Part shown: positions 43,654 to 56,149 of the stretch, piece by piece
How positions within the stretch are numbered: the stretch's first letter is position 1
Layout: the number at the start of each line of letters is the position of its first letter
Assembly (NCBI GenBank): GCA_947685225.1
Contig: CANTUV010000024.1
Coordinates: 29,902,001-29,966,000, forward strand
Reading direction: 5' to 3'
DNA length: 64,000 nt
Source: Garcia nutans
Lineage: Eukaryota; Streptophyta; Magnoliopsida; Malpighiales; Euphorbiaceae
Notes under the pieces: model-generated
Told to the model about the DNA's origin: nothing
The model's input: the letters and a program-made list of their open reading frames with translations, nothing else
The model's database searches: none
Program-made: the position numbers and the translations under genes

Positions 43654-46600
43654 CTATTTCACTTCATGTGCCAAAATAGCCATTAGCTCTTTTTCAAAAG
43701 TCAGATCTGGACTCACCTCAATAGTTTCAACTGACAGAACGTGAGATGGGTCTAATCTGTGCCTCCTTAGCATAGAGACATGGAAGACATTATGAATTCT
43801 GTTCCATTCAGGTGGCAAAGCTAAATGGTAGGCAACTGGTCCAACTCTCTCCAATACCTCATAAGGTCCAATGAAACGAGGACTCAACTTCCCCTTGCGG
43901 CCAAATCTCAGAATTCTCTTCCAAGTAGACACTTTCAAAAATACTTTATCTCCAACACTGAACTCTATGTCTCTCCTCTTTAAATCCGAATATGATTTCT
44001 GTCGATCCAAATATGCTTTCAAATAATCTTGAATTATCTTCACTTTCTCTTCCGTTTCTTTAATCAAGTCGGGACCAACCAACTTACCTTCTCCAACTTC
44101 ATCCTAACATAGAGGCGTCTTGCATCTTCTACCATACAATGCCTCATAGGGTGCCATTCCAATACTAGACTGGTGACTGTTGTTGTAGCAAATTCCATCA
44201 ATGGCAAGAATCTGTCCCAACTTCCAGAGAAATCAATAACACAACTTCTCAACATATCCTCTAAAATCTGTATCACCCTCTCTGACTGCCCATCTGTCTA
44301 AGGATAAAAAACAGTGCTAAAATGTAACCAGGAACTTAAAGCAGTATGCAAACTATTCTGAAATCTTGAAGTGAACCGGGGATCTCGATCAGACACTAAA
44401 TAAATTGGGACTCCATGCAGTCTTACAATCTCACCAATATATAGCTCAGCCAACTTCTCAAGAGAATAGTCCATCCGGAATGGAAGAAAATGAGCTGTCG
44501 TCGTCAATAGATCAACAATCACCCAGACGACATCATGCTTCTTCTGAGTCAACGGCAAACCAGTCACAAAATCCATTGTTACATGTTCCCATTTCCATTC
44601 TGGTACTATTAAAGGTTGGAGCAACCCTGTTGGAACTTGTTGCTCGGTCTTCACTCTCTGACAAGTGAGACATTTAGATACAAATTTTGCTATGTCCCTC
44701 TTCATACCTGACCACCAATAATGTTGCTTCAAATCATGATACATCTTGGTACTCTCAGGGTGCATAGCAAAAGCCGATTGATTTGCTTGCTCTAAAATTA
44801 TCTTTTTCAATCTTGCACCATCAGAAGCACACAATCTATCTTTGAACCAAAGACTACCATCACTTCTCACATAAAAATCTCTACTCTCACCCTTCTGGCA
44901 ATCCGAAATAATCTTTTGAATTCTCTCATCTGCCAATTGAAACTCCCTAATCTGATCCAACAATATCGGTCTCAATCATAACTGAGCCAATAAAGCACCA
45001 TCATCACATGATTCAAAACTAGCATGCAATTCTCTTAATTCAACAAGCAACGGGAGTGAATATGCAGTCAAACCTGCTAAAGACTTCTGACTTAATGCAT
45101 TAGCAACTACATTTGCCTTACTAGGATGATAATCAATCAAATAGTCATAGTCTTTGATCAACTTTAACCACCGTCTTTGCCGAAGATTCAGCTCTCTCTG
45201 AACACCCAAGTATTTCAAACTTTTATGATCCGTATAGATGAAACATTTCTCCCTATAAAGATAATGTCGCCAAATCATCAAAACAAAAACTATGGCTGCC
45301 AATTCCAAGTCATGCATCAGATAATTAAGCTCATGTGGCTTCAACTGCTGAGAAGCATAAGCTATGACTCTACCCTCCTGCATCAAAACACAACCTAAAC
45401 CACTATGTGAAGCATCACTATAAATCACATATGGTTTACCTTCCATAGGCAAAGTAAGAACAGGAGCTTGAGTCAACATCTCTTTCAACTACTCAAAACT
45501 TGCTTGAAACTGATCTGTCCACATGAATCTAACTCCCTTCCGAAGTAATCTGGTGAGTGGAGTAGCTATCAAAGAAAAACCCTTCACAAACCGTCGATAA
45601 TAGCCTGCCAAACCCAGAAAACTTCTAACTTCAATCACTGACTTCGGTGGACTCCAATTCAAAATGGCCTCAACTTTACTCGGATCAACTCTAATACCAT
45701 CTGCTGAAACCACATGACAGAGAAAAGTCACTTGATCTAGCCAAAACTCACACTTAGATAGCTTAGCATACAACTACTTCTCTCTCAAAGTCTGCAATAC
45801 AATCCACAAGTGCTCATCATGCTCCTCCTTATTATGCGAATACACTAAAATATCATCGATAAAAACCACCATAAACTGATAAATATAGGGTCTAAACACC
45901 CTATTAAGCAAATCTATAAAAGCTGCTGGTGCATCTGTCAATCCAAAAGGCATCACCAAAAATTGATAAAGCCCATACCTTGTGCGAAAAGCTGTCTTAA
46001 ATACATCTTCAGCTCTGACTCTCAACTGATGGTACCCTGATCCCAAATCAATTTTGGAGAAAACTGATGCTTCCTTCAACTGATCAAGGATATCATCTAT
46101 CCTAGGCAAAGGATACTTATTATTGATAGTCACTTTATTTAACTGCCTATAATCAGTGCACGATCTCAAAGTACCATCCTTCTTCTTCACAAATAAAATA
46201 GGCACTCCCCACGGAGACACACTAGGGTGAACAAACCCTTTATCCAACAACTCTTGCAACTACACCTTCAATTCTCTCAACTCAGTAGGTGCCATTCGAT
46301 AGGGAGTAATAGAGACGGGAGTGGTACCAGGCAACAATTCGATACCAAACTCAACCTCTCTCCCAGGGGGTATCCTTGGCAATTCCCCGGGAAACACATC
46401 TGGAAATTTAGCAACTGTGGGTATAGTATCAAGTTGAGAACCTAATACTTTGGTATCCACCACATGAGCAAGATAAGCCTCACATCCTTTCTGAATCAAC
46501 CTCCTAGTTGCGATAGCTTAAATAAACAAGGATGCAAGTTGTCTCTACTCACTAGATACCATCACACTCCTACCATTAATGGTTCTCAAGGTAACACACT

Positions 46601-46922
46601 TCTTTCGACAGTCCACCACAGCCCCATGCTTAGACAACCAATCCATGCCTAAGATCAAATCATACACCTTAAAAGGCATTTCAATCAAATCACCCAAGAA
46701 CTCCTCATCCTACACCACAACTGAACTATCATGATGCACCTTGCTAACTACCACACTATGCCCTAGGGACACAGAATGCAATTCAGACACAAGCAAGATG
46801 GATGCACTAATGTATGAATGAGTAGATCCAGGAACAATTAGAGCAAGAATTGAAATGCCAAATAAAGAAAATATACCTGCAATGATGGCTGAAGCATCGG
46901 GCTGCCTCTGCATCACGTACAC
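43654..46922 (-). pseudogene. pol: Element B pol: protease, RT, RNase H, integrase, chromodomain
   Basis: Minus strand, the most complete pol in the window. The protease region (46922-46710) is followed by RT at 46499-45489 (VKKKDGTLRSCTDYRQLNK, FVVMPFGLTDAPAAF-type motif, FIDD box), RNase H at 45488-44976 (YSDASHSGLGCVLMQ, DHKSLKYL, ANALSQKS), and integrase at 44975-44298 (HPESTKMYHDLKQHYWW and CLTCQ zinc ligands, TMDFVTGLP, SDRDPRFTS). The C-terminal part (44276-43654) contains GPYEVLERVGPVAYHLALP and the chromodomain start ELMAILAHEVKEL. From 46499 to 44298 the frame is continuous apart from single stops at 46260, 45774, 45489 and 44976; a frameshift lies near 44290. Tekay/Del lineage. Confidence 0.9.
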
Positions 46923-46994
46923 TCGCTGAGAATGCCCAGCCTCATCTGGCCTACTACCTCCGGATGTAAAGCCTCCTCTCTGACTAATCCTGGG

Positions 46995-48160
46995 TCAACC
47001 ACCTTTACTAAAACCTCTGCCCCCTCGACCTTCTCTAACATTGAGTCGAGAAGCTGCAGTATCAGTCTGTCTATCTTCTGGTAGCTCAGGGCAATCTTTG
47101 ATGAAATGATCTAGTGACCCACATCTAAAACACACTCCTGGTCCACCCGTCTTCCAATAAGCACCACCATGTGCCCTACCACAATGGACACATGTAGGTG
47201 GAATAGATCTATGAACCACTAGAGTTGGAACACTAGCTACAGAAACTGTAGGTCTCGGTCTCTGCCTCTGATTCTAAACTAACCTACTAGACTACCTTTG
47301 GCTCCTACTGACCCTCAAAATAAAACTTCCTCTGCCTCTCTTCATAGATGAAGACCCTGCGTTAAACTGGGGTCTTCTAACTCTAGTCTCCTCCTCAGTA
47401 GCAGCTATTGCAATACCCTGTGCTCTCTCTACACTCCTACCTACTGCAACAAATTGAGAAAAATCTTGGTACCAAGAACCAGCAATAATACACATAATAG
47501 AGGGTCTCAAACCCTCCTCAAATCTCTTGCACCAGTCTATGTCATCTGAAATAATCCCACCTGCATAATGACTCAATCGGATATACTCAATCTCATACTC
47601 TGTCACTGTCCGGTTATCCTATCTCAGATTCAGAAACTCCATCTTCTTAGCATCCTTATACTCCCTCAGAGTATACTTCTGCTCAAACTCCCCCAGAGAA
47701 TCACCATAAGTGAAGGTCGGTAGATCATCCATCGCATGTGGAACCGTCTTTCACCAATCATAAGCATCTCTCTGCAGCAGAGATCTAGCATAATCAAATT
47801 TCTCTTCAGGAGTAGCCTGCAGCTGAATGAATACCCTCTAAACTCTATCTAACCACTACTCTGCTACTGTAGGATCTATAGTGCCAAAGAGGTCCTCTGC
47901 TCCAACTTCCTCAATTTATCATACTGCCTCACTGGTACTTGTGACTGCGATTGTGGTGGTGGCTGCTGCACTGGAGCCTGCCTTAATAACTCTACCATAT
48001 GCATTAACCAAACTGGCAAAATCTCATCAATTGGTGCTCTCTCTCGCATAAGAGCAGGTGTCTCACCAACTATCTCAACCCTAGCTCCATCTCTACCCTC
48101 AATAGGAGCTACACTCTCAGCACTACCTTCTATGGACTGATGTGACTGAGATGCCATCAC
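46995..48160 (-). pseudogene. gag: Element B gag
   Basis: Minus strand, start at ATG 48160 (MMASQSHQS). A PIEGRDGARVE stretch and a proline/glutamine-rich segment lead to the capsid (47606-47292, with IEYIRLSHYAGGI and CKRFEEGLRPSI). The nucleocapsid at 47219-46995 has an upstream CVHCGRAHGG motif and a complete CX2CX4HX4C knuckle (CFRCGSLDHFIKDC). Frame changes lie near 47880 and 47610. The protein would package element RNA if intact. Confidence 0.85.
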
Positions 48161-48309
48161 TACCTATATCTGCAAACACAGTAGAAATTACCTCATCAAA
48201 GATCAGAAACTGCCAGTGCCAACGCATGTATCTTATTTAAAAACCATATTTTAAAAATCAAAATTTTCTTTTTCTTACAATTCACCTAGGTTGAGAATCT
48301 CAAACCTAG

Positions 48310-48321
48310 GCTCTAATACCA
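48310..48321 (-). promoter_or_regulatory. tRNA-Met primer-binding site of element B
   Basis: Minus strand TGGTATTAGAGC, one C-to-T change from the canonical site, seven bases from the LTR end at 48329. Confidence 0.85.
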
Positions 48322-48328
48322 AAATAAT

Positions 48329-50677
48329 TGTAACACCCCTCTGCCCCATATACGTACACTACATAAACCTACATGTAATAAACGTATACCAGATACAAGG
48401 ATGTCACAGTCTATTTAAAGCAAACCAATCTTTAAACTTTAACATCAATTCATTATTATAAATAGTAATAGATAAAACATTCCTTGTTAAAATACATATA
48501 CATGTATATCTTTATTACACCCAAAGTTTATCCAAAATATTTATTTAATAAGCAGCGAAAAATCTAGTGGAATATACATATGTATACCTCAAAAACAATA
48601 TTTACAAAAATACATGCTTGGCAGTTTGTCTCTGATCTTGATGTCCACAACTCAACACTGCTCTCACAAACTCAAGCCTAGACCTGACTCTATCTAGACG
48701 AGCTCTCCGGCACAACTGAATCTACCCTATCACCTGTGCGATGAACCACAATCGCGCTAAGCCAACATCTTAGTGTTACAAACCATAATAACAATATGCT
48801 TCAAATGTAATGCCAATATCAATCTTTCAAGAATTATAAACAATACACAAGGATATCATATTTTATAACATTACATTTTGTTATATTGTTCTTTTGTCTC
48901 CTCATTCATGATTCACATTTAAGCAAAGACAAGCATAGGCTTGAAAGAAACTAATATGTCATTCAAATTCCAGAGTTACTGTTTTGGTCCAATATCACAT
49001 TTATCAAGCCCGTAGGTGAATCATTATCTTAATGAGAAACATCTCATATGTAACATCCCAACTAGGCTTTAAGGACTAGTCCCAACCAACCTTTAAGGGG
49101 AGCATAGCATCAACCCAACTTGGCTTCAAGGACCAAGCCCAACCTAGCTTTATGGGAGTGTTACTTTTAGGCATGCCACCAATAACAAAATTCTAAAAAT
49201 TGAATAACATACTAGGCACACAATTCTTTCATTATTTCATTATCAATTCCATTTCCATTTTCTCATAATCATCTAGGCACAATGCCTCAATATTTCGTTT
49301 ACATCATTATAGCCAACATCAATGGCTTCACATTTCATCATTTGATTGCACATCACAACTTACATTGTTCATATATTTTGAATCCTCAACATATAATTCA
49401 CATAATGCACATAATACAAATCATTGCACCATTCTCATATATCAACAATATAATAGGTAAGCTAACACATTTTTCCAACCAAATGTATTAAGTCCCAAAA
49501 TCATGTAAATGTATGCAATCATGTACTTACCTCAAGAGCAACTCACACCAATCTAATAACCTCCTCTTCCAAAAATCCTCCAAAACTTGGATTAGGGCAA
49601 CTCAATTCTCATCAAAACCTAATCCAAAGGTGATAATACACACTCACTTATTGATACACATAAGAAAATAAGAACAAGAACCAACTAGGGCAAACTCTAC
49701 ACATGCACGCTTAACAACACGGGAGTGCCCCTGACCATGCCCTAAAACCACAACACAGAAGCTTTGACATGCTCAGTGATATGGCTGTGTCACTGCCATG
49801 TCAATCCACCACATCACAGTAGCTATGATGCACTCAGTGACATGGACGTGTCACTGCTCGTGTCACCCATCCAAAAAATAGAACCACCAACATGCCCAAA
49901 GACTTGGCCGTGCTCATGGGATTGTCAAGCCCAAAACCCTAATTCCGACATCGACAATACCACATCCAACAAATATCTTACTTAACCCTTTTCCACTCCT
50001 AACAATCTTACCCAAAACTAGCAATAAACCATAATAAACTTGCATAAACACCAAAATAACTCAATATATACATCAAACACAAATCACAACCATAATCACA
50101 ACTCAACCCATACACAATCCACAACACTTGCTTTCCATCACCAAACTTAACCTTTCCTTCAAACTAACCCCAAAATCAAAGCCAATTAGACAACACACTC
50201 TCAAACACATCAAAATTTACCACACACACATCAACAACAACCATTCACCAACCTCAATTCACAAACTCAAACGAAAACCAAAGAATCAAGTTGGAAACTT
50301 ACCAAAAGTGAAGAAAATCCATAGAACTCCAACTTGATCACTTGAAACACCCTTCAATCTTGAGTTAGAAAGTAACAAAAATCTCTTTCCTTCTAGCTAT
50401 GGTGATATCCGGCCAAAGAAAAGAAAGAAGAAGAAGAAAATGAAAGTCAAACTACACACTTGTCTCTTAACCAAAAAATTTCCATCTTTTAATATCCACT
50501 AGGCAAAATACATTGTTATAATAATATAATTAACCAAAATATCATCTTCCACTTAATTTTAATTTCTATCTTCAATAATTTAAATATCTCATTTGACCAT
50601 CATACTTGTATATGTTGTATATATCTCTATATATACAACATATACACACTCCTTCTTTAATCTTCTCACTTAATATC
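48329..50677 (-). mobile_element. 5' LTR of element B, left piece
   Basis: In plus orientation it starts TGTAACACCCCTCTGCC. It is collinear with 31581-33916. Hairpin units lie at 49061-49137 and 49835-49856. Element C is inserted at 50678; the LTR ends at 59122-59188. Confidence 0.9.
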
Positions 50678-52737
50678 TGTCACATCCGCCTACAGCATTT
50701 ATGCAGTGTAGACACGTGCATAGCGAGAATAGGGGAAAGGAGAAGATAATTCTTGATAACAGCCCTAGATAAGGTTGTATGACCAAAGGGACCTAATTGT
50801 AATTTTTAAAAAGTTTGGGGACGTAGATGTAATTTCAAAGAAAGTTGCACCGGATGTTCTTAATAGTGCATATAACAGATTCCAAAAATGGAGTATAGAG
50901 AAAAATCGGATCGCAACGACGTGTAACGGTTTTTCCAGGAAATGTCCCGTTAAAGAAAAATGAAGAAATGTTGACTAAGGGCATTTTGGTCATTACCAAT
51001 TAAAGTTATACATGAATTTAGGGTAGGAAATAAAGACGTGAGTACGTAGAGAATGGCGAGGGGTTAAATATGAAACGATAGTCAGTAGAGATGAAGCCGG
51101 AGAAAACCCGAGCAAAAATAGGACCTAAAGGGAATTTTGAAAAAAGTTGAGGGCTTATGGGTAATTTTTCCAAATGACTTGGAAACTTAAAATAGACCTT
51201 ATAAATAGAAAGTAGAGGTCGAGAGGATCAAAACTATATGTAGTTTGACTCGTGGAACTATACGGTTTAAAAGATATGATCGATGAGAAAAAGTGGGTAA
51301 CCCGGGACAACTTTATGAGATCCAATGGGAAGAGAGACAAGTGGAAAGAAGTAAAGGAAAAAGGAAGTTATAAAAATCAAAGGTTGGCCAATCAAAAGAA
51401 AGCATTTAGCATGTGTAATAAATGTGTAATAAATGAAGAAAGAGAAAAAGTGGACAAGTGGTCAAGGTGATCATCACTTCCTTTGTATATAAATATAGGT
51501 GATATGAAGAGCAAATTTCTCTCTTTTCCACTTGCAAATTTCGGCCACAATAGGAAATTACCAAAGGACTTCCAAGTTTCTCCAAATTTGATTTTTAAGG
51601 TAAGTTTTTAAGGTTTTCTAGTAAGTAGACTTTGATTTTGGTATTAATTTTAGGTAGTTATATATTTATTAGAAGATTGGAAATTAGAGTCTTTATGTGG
51701 AATTAGAAAAATATTAAGTAAGTGATGAGATTAATTGATTAAATGGAAGAATCAAGATGTATAAAGATTAATAAAGTTGGATTAGGGTTTCGGTTGGAAA
51801 AGAAATGGAGGATAACTTATTATTTTGAATTTCTAAGGTTTATATTGTATCTTGAATTTATTGAAGGAGAAATAAAGAATTATGGAAGGAGAAGAAGGAA
51901 AAGCTAAGAGGAATTAAAGAAATAAGGTTTGGTACTCTACCTTTGAATAATTATTTTGGTACTTTACCTTTGAATAATTAATTTTGGTTTGATGTTTTAC
52001 AAACTTTGGTTTATGAAAGTTTTGTTGTTGATGCTTAAATATATTGATTTGAGTTAAACATGCAAAAGTTGTCAAAGGGAAGTGTTTGAATCTTCAGTTT
52101 ACCATTAAAGAAGCCTTAATATTGATTTGCAAAAGAAAAATAAACTATCCTATGCATTTCTTGTGTTTGGGCCGAAATGGTCCAAAAAAGACAGCTTTCT
52201 GGACCTTTTTGTGGAAATTGTTTGAGGCAGCAAACGAAGGAATTTTTCAACGAAATTTTACATGCAATTAGTCAACATATGAAATAAGTTTTCTGTAAAA
52301 TTTCAGCCAAAAATAAGATCATTTACTTGGTCAAATGCATGATTGAAGTGGACTGAAATTTTGACGAAAATCCAGATTTTACTATTCATTTGGTCATGCC
52401 ATTTTGCGTTGCCGATTTTTCTTGCCGCAACACTATTTATTTGGTCAATTTGGGATATTTTGAGGAATGCTTTGAAATGTTTAATATGTTTATTATGGAT
52501 ATTAAATAAGTGAAAAAGGGGAATGGTTTGACTAAAGAATGTGTTGCGCGGCATGAATGGCAAAGTGCAATAAGAATTTAAAATGATTTCGCGAGTCATT
52601 CTAAAATGAGGTTTGAGACTTAAATTGAATCATTTTAATCTTTTTGCTCTACTGGATAGTGGGAGTGGTAGATAAGGGTATGGTGCACTATACTAACACA
52701 TGCAGTACTGCTCATTATTGTGATATGATATGTTATT

Positions 52738-52860
52738 CAGTGGTGAGGCCACTGAAGCCAATGGGGAGGCCCATTGGTTATAACCAGGATGGTGAGGGCC
52801 ATTCCTGTGATCTGATATCGGTGGTGAGGGCCACCTATGTTACAGTGGTGAGAGCCACTG
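52738..52860 (+). repeat. Array of five covarying GAG-loop hairpins (5' LTR of C)
   Basis: CAGTGG-TGAGG-CCACTG (52738-52754); CCAATGGG-GAGG-CCCATTGG (52758-52777); CAGGATGG-TGAGGG-CCATTCCTG (52785-52807, one bulged T); GGTGG-TGAGGG-CCACC (52820-52835); CAGTGG-TGAGAG-CCACTG (52843-52860). The loop is nearly constant while the stems differ and remain complementary. Confidence 0.9.
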
Positions 52861-53096
52861 CCTTATCACTATGGTTCCCTATATACCAGTAGAGCCTGAA
52901 TCAAAGACATATTATTTTTCGTTGAACTATATAATGCAAATGAGTTTGAATTATGATTTTACATTCTTGAAAGCATATCATACTGAATGTATCACGATTT
53001 CTATTGGTATAATGTTGGTTGATTTTTGATTTAATTATTTCCGTTGATTTCAAATACTTTCATATACTACTTTTATTTTTATTGGTAAAGTACCCA

Positions 53097-53136
53097 CTGA
53101 GCGACAACGCTCAGCGAGTTGAGTTTTCTTGACTCG
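53097..53136. promoter_or_regulatory. Paired conserved hairpins near the LTR 3' part (C)
   Basis: CTGAGCG-ACAA-CGCTCAG (53097-53114) is followed by CGAGTTGAG-TTTT-CTTGACTCG (53115-53136, two G-T pairs). The corresponding hairpins in the older solo LTR (12660-12700) have different bases in the same pairing. Confidence 0.75.
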
Positions 53137-53618
53137 TAGGTTTGGAGCAGTAGATTTCGGTGATTAGCATCAAGCAGCACAACACAGCGCAGCACCTCAG
53201 AGTAGCCTTTAGTTTCCATTATGAGTTAGCTAATTGTGACATGTATATGTATATATAAGATTGAGAGTCAGTATGTGATACTGTACATTATTGGTATGTA
53301 AGAATAATAAATCTCTAATTTAGTCTGGATTAGAAGTGTGAATTTTTCTTGCAGGTTGTAGTTGAGGGTATAAGGTGGATTCATTGGGAGTGTATTGGAA
53401 ACTGATTGTATTCACATTGGTCTGTGTAAAATGTTTTCAAAAATCAGAAAAAATAAGTTTTGTTGACACTTGGGATCCAAATTTCTAGACGAACCTCCGG
53501 CAAAATTTATGTAAAATCTAAACAAAAATTTGACTAAGTAAATTGGTAGCAACAATTTGGATAGTGTGGCGCCTCTACTCGGCTTACACATGTAGGTCGG
53601 GAAGGGGTGTTACAATTG

Positions 53619-53630
53619 TGGTATCAGAGC
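53619..53630 (+). promoter_or_regulatory. tRNA-Met primer-binding site of element C
   Basis: TGGTATCAGAGC, intact, five bases after the 5' LTR. Confidence 0.95.
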
Positions 53631-53961
53631 TCCGGTTTAGCCGCTTCTGGGTAATCCAACATAGGAGGATGTACGTTTTATGTCGGGAGTGGCCATTACC
53701 AACGTAAAATGAGATATCCTGTAGTAAATAAGAGATAAAAAGTAGGCATCATTCAGGAAGGAAATATAGGAAAATAAATAAGGTATGTTTATATATATTT
53801 GATTAAGTGTTTTGTCTTTATATACATGCCACATAGGGTTTAATAGTGCTGCTGAGCTGTGCTGCTGTTGACTGTGAGTTATGTGTTAGAATATAGATGT
53901 CGCGAGAGTCCTCTCAAAGAGCCGTAGAGGAGGAAATCTATCGCGGGCACAGTCAGAGACG

Positions 53962-54351
53962 GTGGATAAACCCGAGCCAAGAGCCCTTACGAGGATGTAT
54001 GCAATGAGGGCGTATGAGGAAGAAGAGGCTCCGAATGTCTTATCAGGTCAGCTAATTATGTTTAGAATGCTAATTTATGTTTTAATAGACCCAGGTTCTT
54101 CACATTCATATATATGCATGAAAAATGAAGAATTAAAGGATTTAGAAGTAGAACTTGAAACAGATAGAGTGTTAGTTATAAATCCTTTGGGTAGTGAGAT
54201 GGTTACGAGGAAGGTAATAAAGGATTGTCCAGGAAAAGTACACGGACACACTTTCTTAGGTGATCTGTTTGAGTTGCCATTCCAGGAATTTGATGCAATA
54301 CTTGGAATGGATGAGCTGACCAAACATAAGGCATTAGTGTACTGTTCGTGA
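53962..54351 (+). pseudogene. Element C protease region
   Basis: Open 129-codon stretch: PNVLSGQ, then the protease motif DPGSSHSYI and LGDLFELPFQEFDAILGMDELTKHKALV. The aspartate-containing box is D-P-G-S-S-H, as in A, where canonical proteases have D-S/T-G. It is directly preceded by untranslated leader, so gag is missing. It ends at a TGA immediately before RT sequence, where the protease-RT linker is deleted. Confidence 0.8.
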
Positions 54352-54893
54352 AAAAGAAAGATGGGTCCCTAAGACTATGTGTGGATTATCGGCAGTAAAT
54401 AAGCTTACGATTAAGAATAAATACCCGCTACTCCGGATAGACGATTTATTTGATCAATTGAAAGGTGTGAGAGTTTTTTTAAAGATTGATCTGCTATCCG
54501 GCTATCATCAACTAAAGATTAAAAATGAAGATATACCAAAGACTACATTCAGAACCCGATATGGACATTATGAGTTTATCGTAATGCCTTTTGGGTTCAC
54601 GAATGCACTTGCGGTATTCATGGATTTGATGAACCGAATTTTCCATCCTTATTTGGACCAATTTGTCGTGGTATTCATCGATGACATACTGGTTTATTCA
54701 ATGAATGTAGAGGATCATGGCCGGCACTTGAGAATCGTGTTACAAACATTGAGGGAGAAGCAGTTATACGCCAAATTTAGCAAGTGTGAATTTTGGTTAG
54801 AAGAAGTGGCCTTTTTAGGACATATTGTATTGGCGGAAGAAATAAGAGTTGATTCTAAGAAGGTAGAAGCAGTATTGGATTTGAAAGAATGTT
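54352..54893 (+). pseudogene. pol: Element C reverse transcriptase (truncated)
   Basis: Fragment from the RT finger region through the palm: KNKYPLLRIDDLFDQLKG, FLKIDLLSGYHQLKI, FRTRYGHYEFIVMPFGFTNALAVF, and the catalytic VVFIDDILVYS (about 54670-54702), then KFSKCEFWLEEVAFLGHIV. At about 54890 it joins directly to integrase sequence, so the RT connection and all of RNase H are absent. Translated cleanly for about 170 codons. Confidence 0.9.
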
Positions 54894-55612
54894 ATTAGTG
54901 GCCAGGGATCAAGAGAGATGTGGTAGATTACGTGGCGAAATGTTTAACCTGCCAACAAGTAAAGGTAGAACATCAACTACCCTCGGGACTTCTACAACCT
55001 ATTACGATTCCAAGATGGAAATGGGATCGCATAACTATAGATTTTATGGCGGGACTACCAATGACAAGAGACAAACATGATGCAATATGGGTGATAGTAG
55101 ACCAGCTAACTAAGTCAGCTCAATTCTTACCAGTAAGGATGGACTACTCCCTGGATAAGTTAGCATGCTTGTACCTTAAAGAGATTGTATGACTTCATGG
55201 AGTCCAACATCAATCATATCGGAAAAAGATCCACGCTTTACGTCGAACTTTTGGCAAAAGTTCCAAACGACTTTGGGAACTCGAACGGACTAGAGTACGT
55301 TGTTTCATCCACAAACGAACGGACAGTCAAAGAGGGTAATCTAGATCTTTGAAGATATGTTAAGAGCATGCATATTAGAATTCAAAGGTAGCTGGGAGAA
55401 GTATTTAAGTTTAATGGAGTTCGGTTACAACAACAGCTACCAGTACAGCATACAGATGGCTCCTTATGAAGCACTATAAGGACGGAAATGCAGGACTCCA
55501 ATTTGCTGGACGGAATTAAGCGAAGCAAAGATCTTGAGCCCGGAGATAGTTAAGTAGACCAAGGAGAAAGTAGAAATTATCCGGGATCGGTTAAAAGCTG
55601 TGACAGATAGAA

Positions 55613-55651
<39 letters not shown>

Positions 55652-56132
55652 CATACGCGGACCTGAAGAGAAGGGACATAAAATTCAATGTTGGTGATAA
55701 GGTATTTATTAAGGTTTCACCATGAAAGAAAGTGCTAAGATTTAAACAAAAGAGTAAGCTAAGTTCAAGGTTATTGGGCCTTACATATTCATTGAGCGTA
55801 AAGGTCCGGTAGCTTACCAATTGGCGTTACCACCCGAATTAAGTAAAATACATAATGTTTTCCACGTTTCAATGCTAAGGAGGTATCGTTCAGATCCAAC
55901 CCATGATATACAAGCTCAAGATATCGAGATTCATCTCGACCTGACATACGAGGAAGAGCCGGTAGAAACCTTAGCACGGGAAAGCAAAGAGTTGCGGAAT
56001 AAGAAGATTCCATTGGTCAAAGTGCTTTGGAGAAATCACAAAGTAGAAGAAGCTACATGGGAACGGGAAGAAACTATGAGGAAGCAATACCCATACTTGT
56101 TTTCACTTGATGAGCTTCGGGACGAAGCTTAA
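54894..56132 (+). pseudogene. pol: Element C integrase and chromodomain
   Basis: Joins RT at a WPGIKRDVV motif; it keeps CLTCQQ of the zinc-binding domain and TIDFMAGLP with the first catalytic Asp. Frames are broken through 55193-55600. A TAA microsatellite (55614-55651) lies at the position of the K-S in the DRQKSYADLKR motif. The C-terminal part 55821-56132 is open: MALPPELSKIHNVFHVSMLRRY, then the chromodomain ELRNKKIPLVKVLWRNH, VEEATWEREE. Confidence 0.9.
55614..55651. repeat. (TAA)12 microsatellite within the integrase reading region
   Basis: About 12 units of TAA between 'gacagatagaaa' and 'tcatacgcgg'. It interrupts the coding region with stop codons in one frame. Confidence 0.95.
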
Positions 56133-56149
56133 ATTAACGAGGAAGGAAC

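Larger units (their letters stand above)
50678..53614 (+). mobile_element. 5' LTR of element C
   Basis: 2,937 bp. TATATAAATATA at 51486-51497 is the likely TATA box. The five-hairpin array is at 52738-52860 and paired hairpins at 53097-53136. At 51285-51296 it has GAGAAAAAGTGG where the 3' LTR has a 45-50 base segment (about 56756-56804). Confidence 0.95.

Noticed and set aside
52303..52599. 98-codon frame repeated at 57811-58107
   Set aside because: It is present in both C LTRs only because these are recent duplicates; minus strand of an LTR, no recognisable domain.
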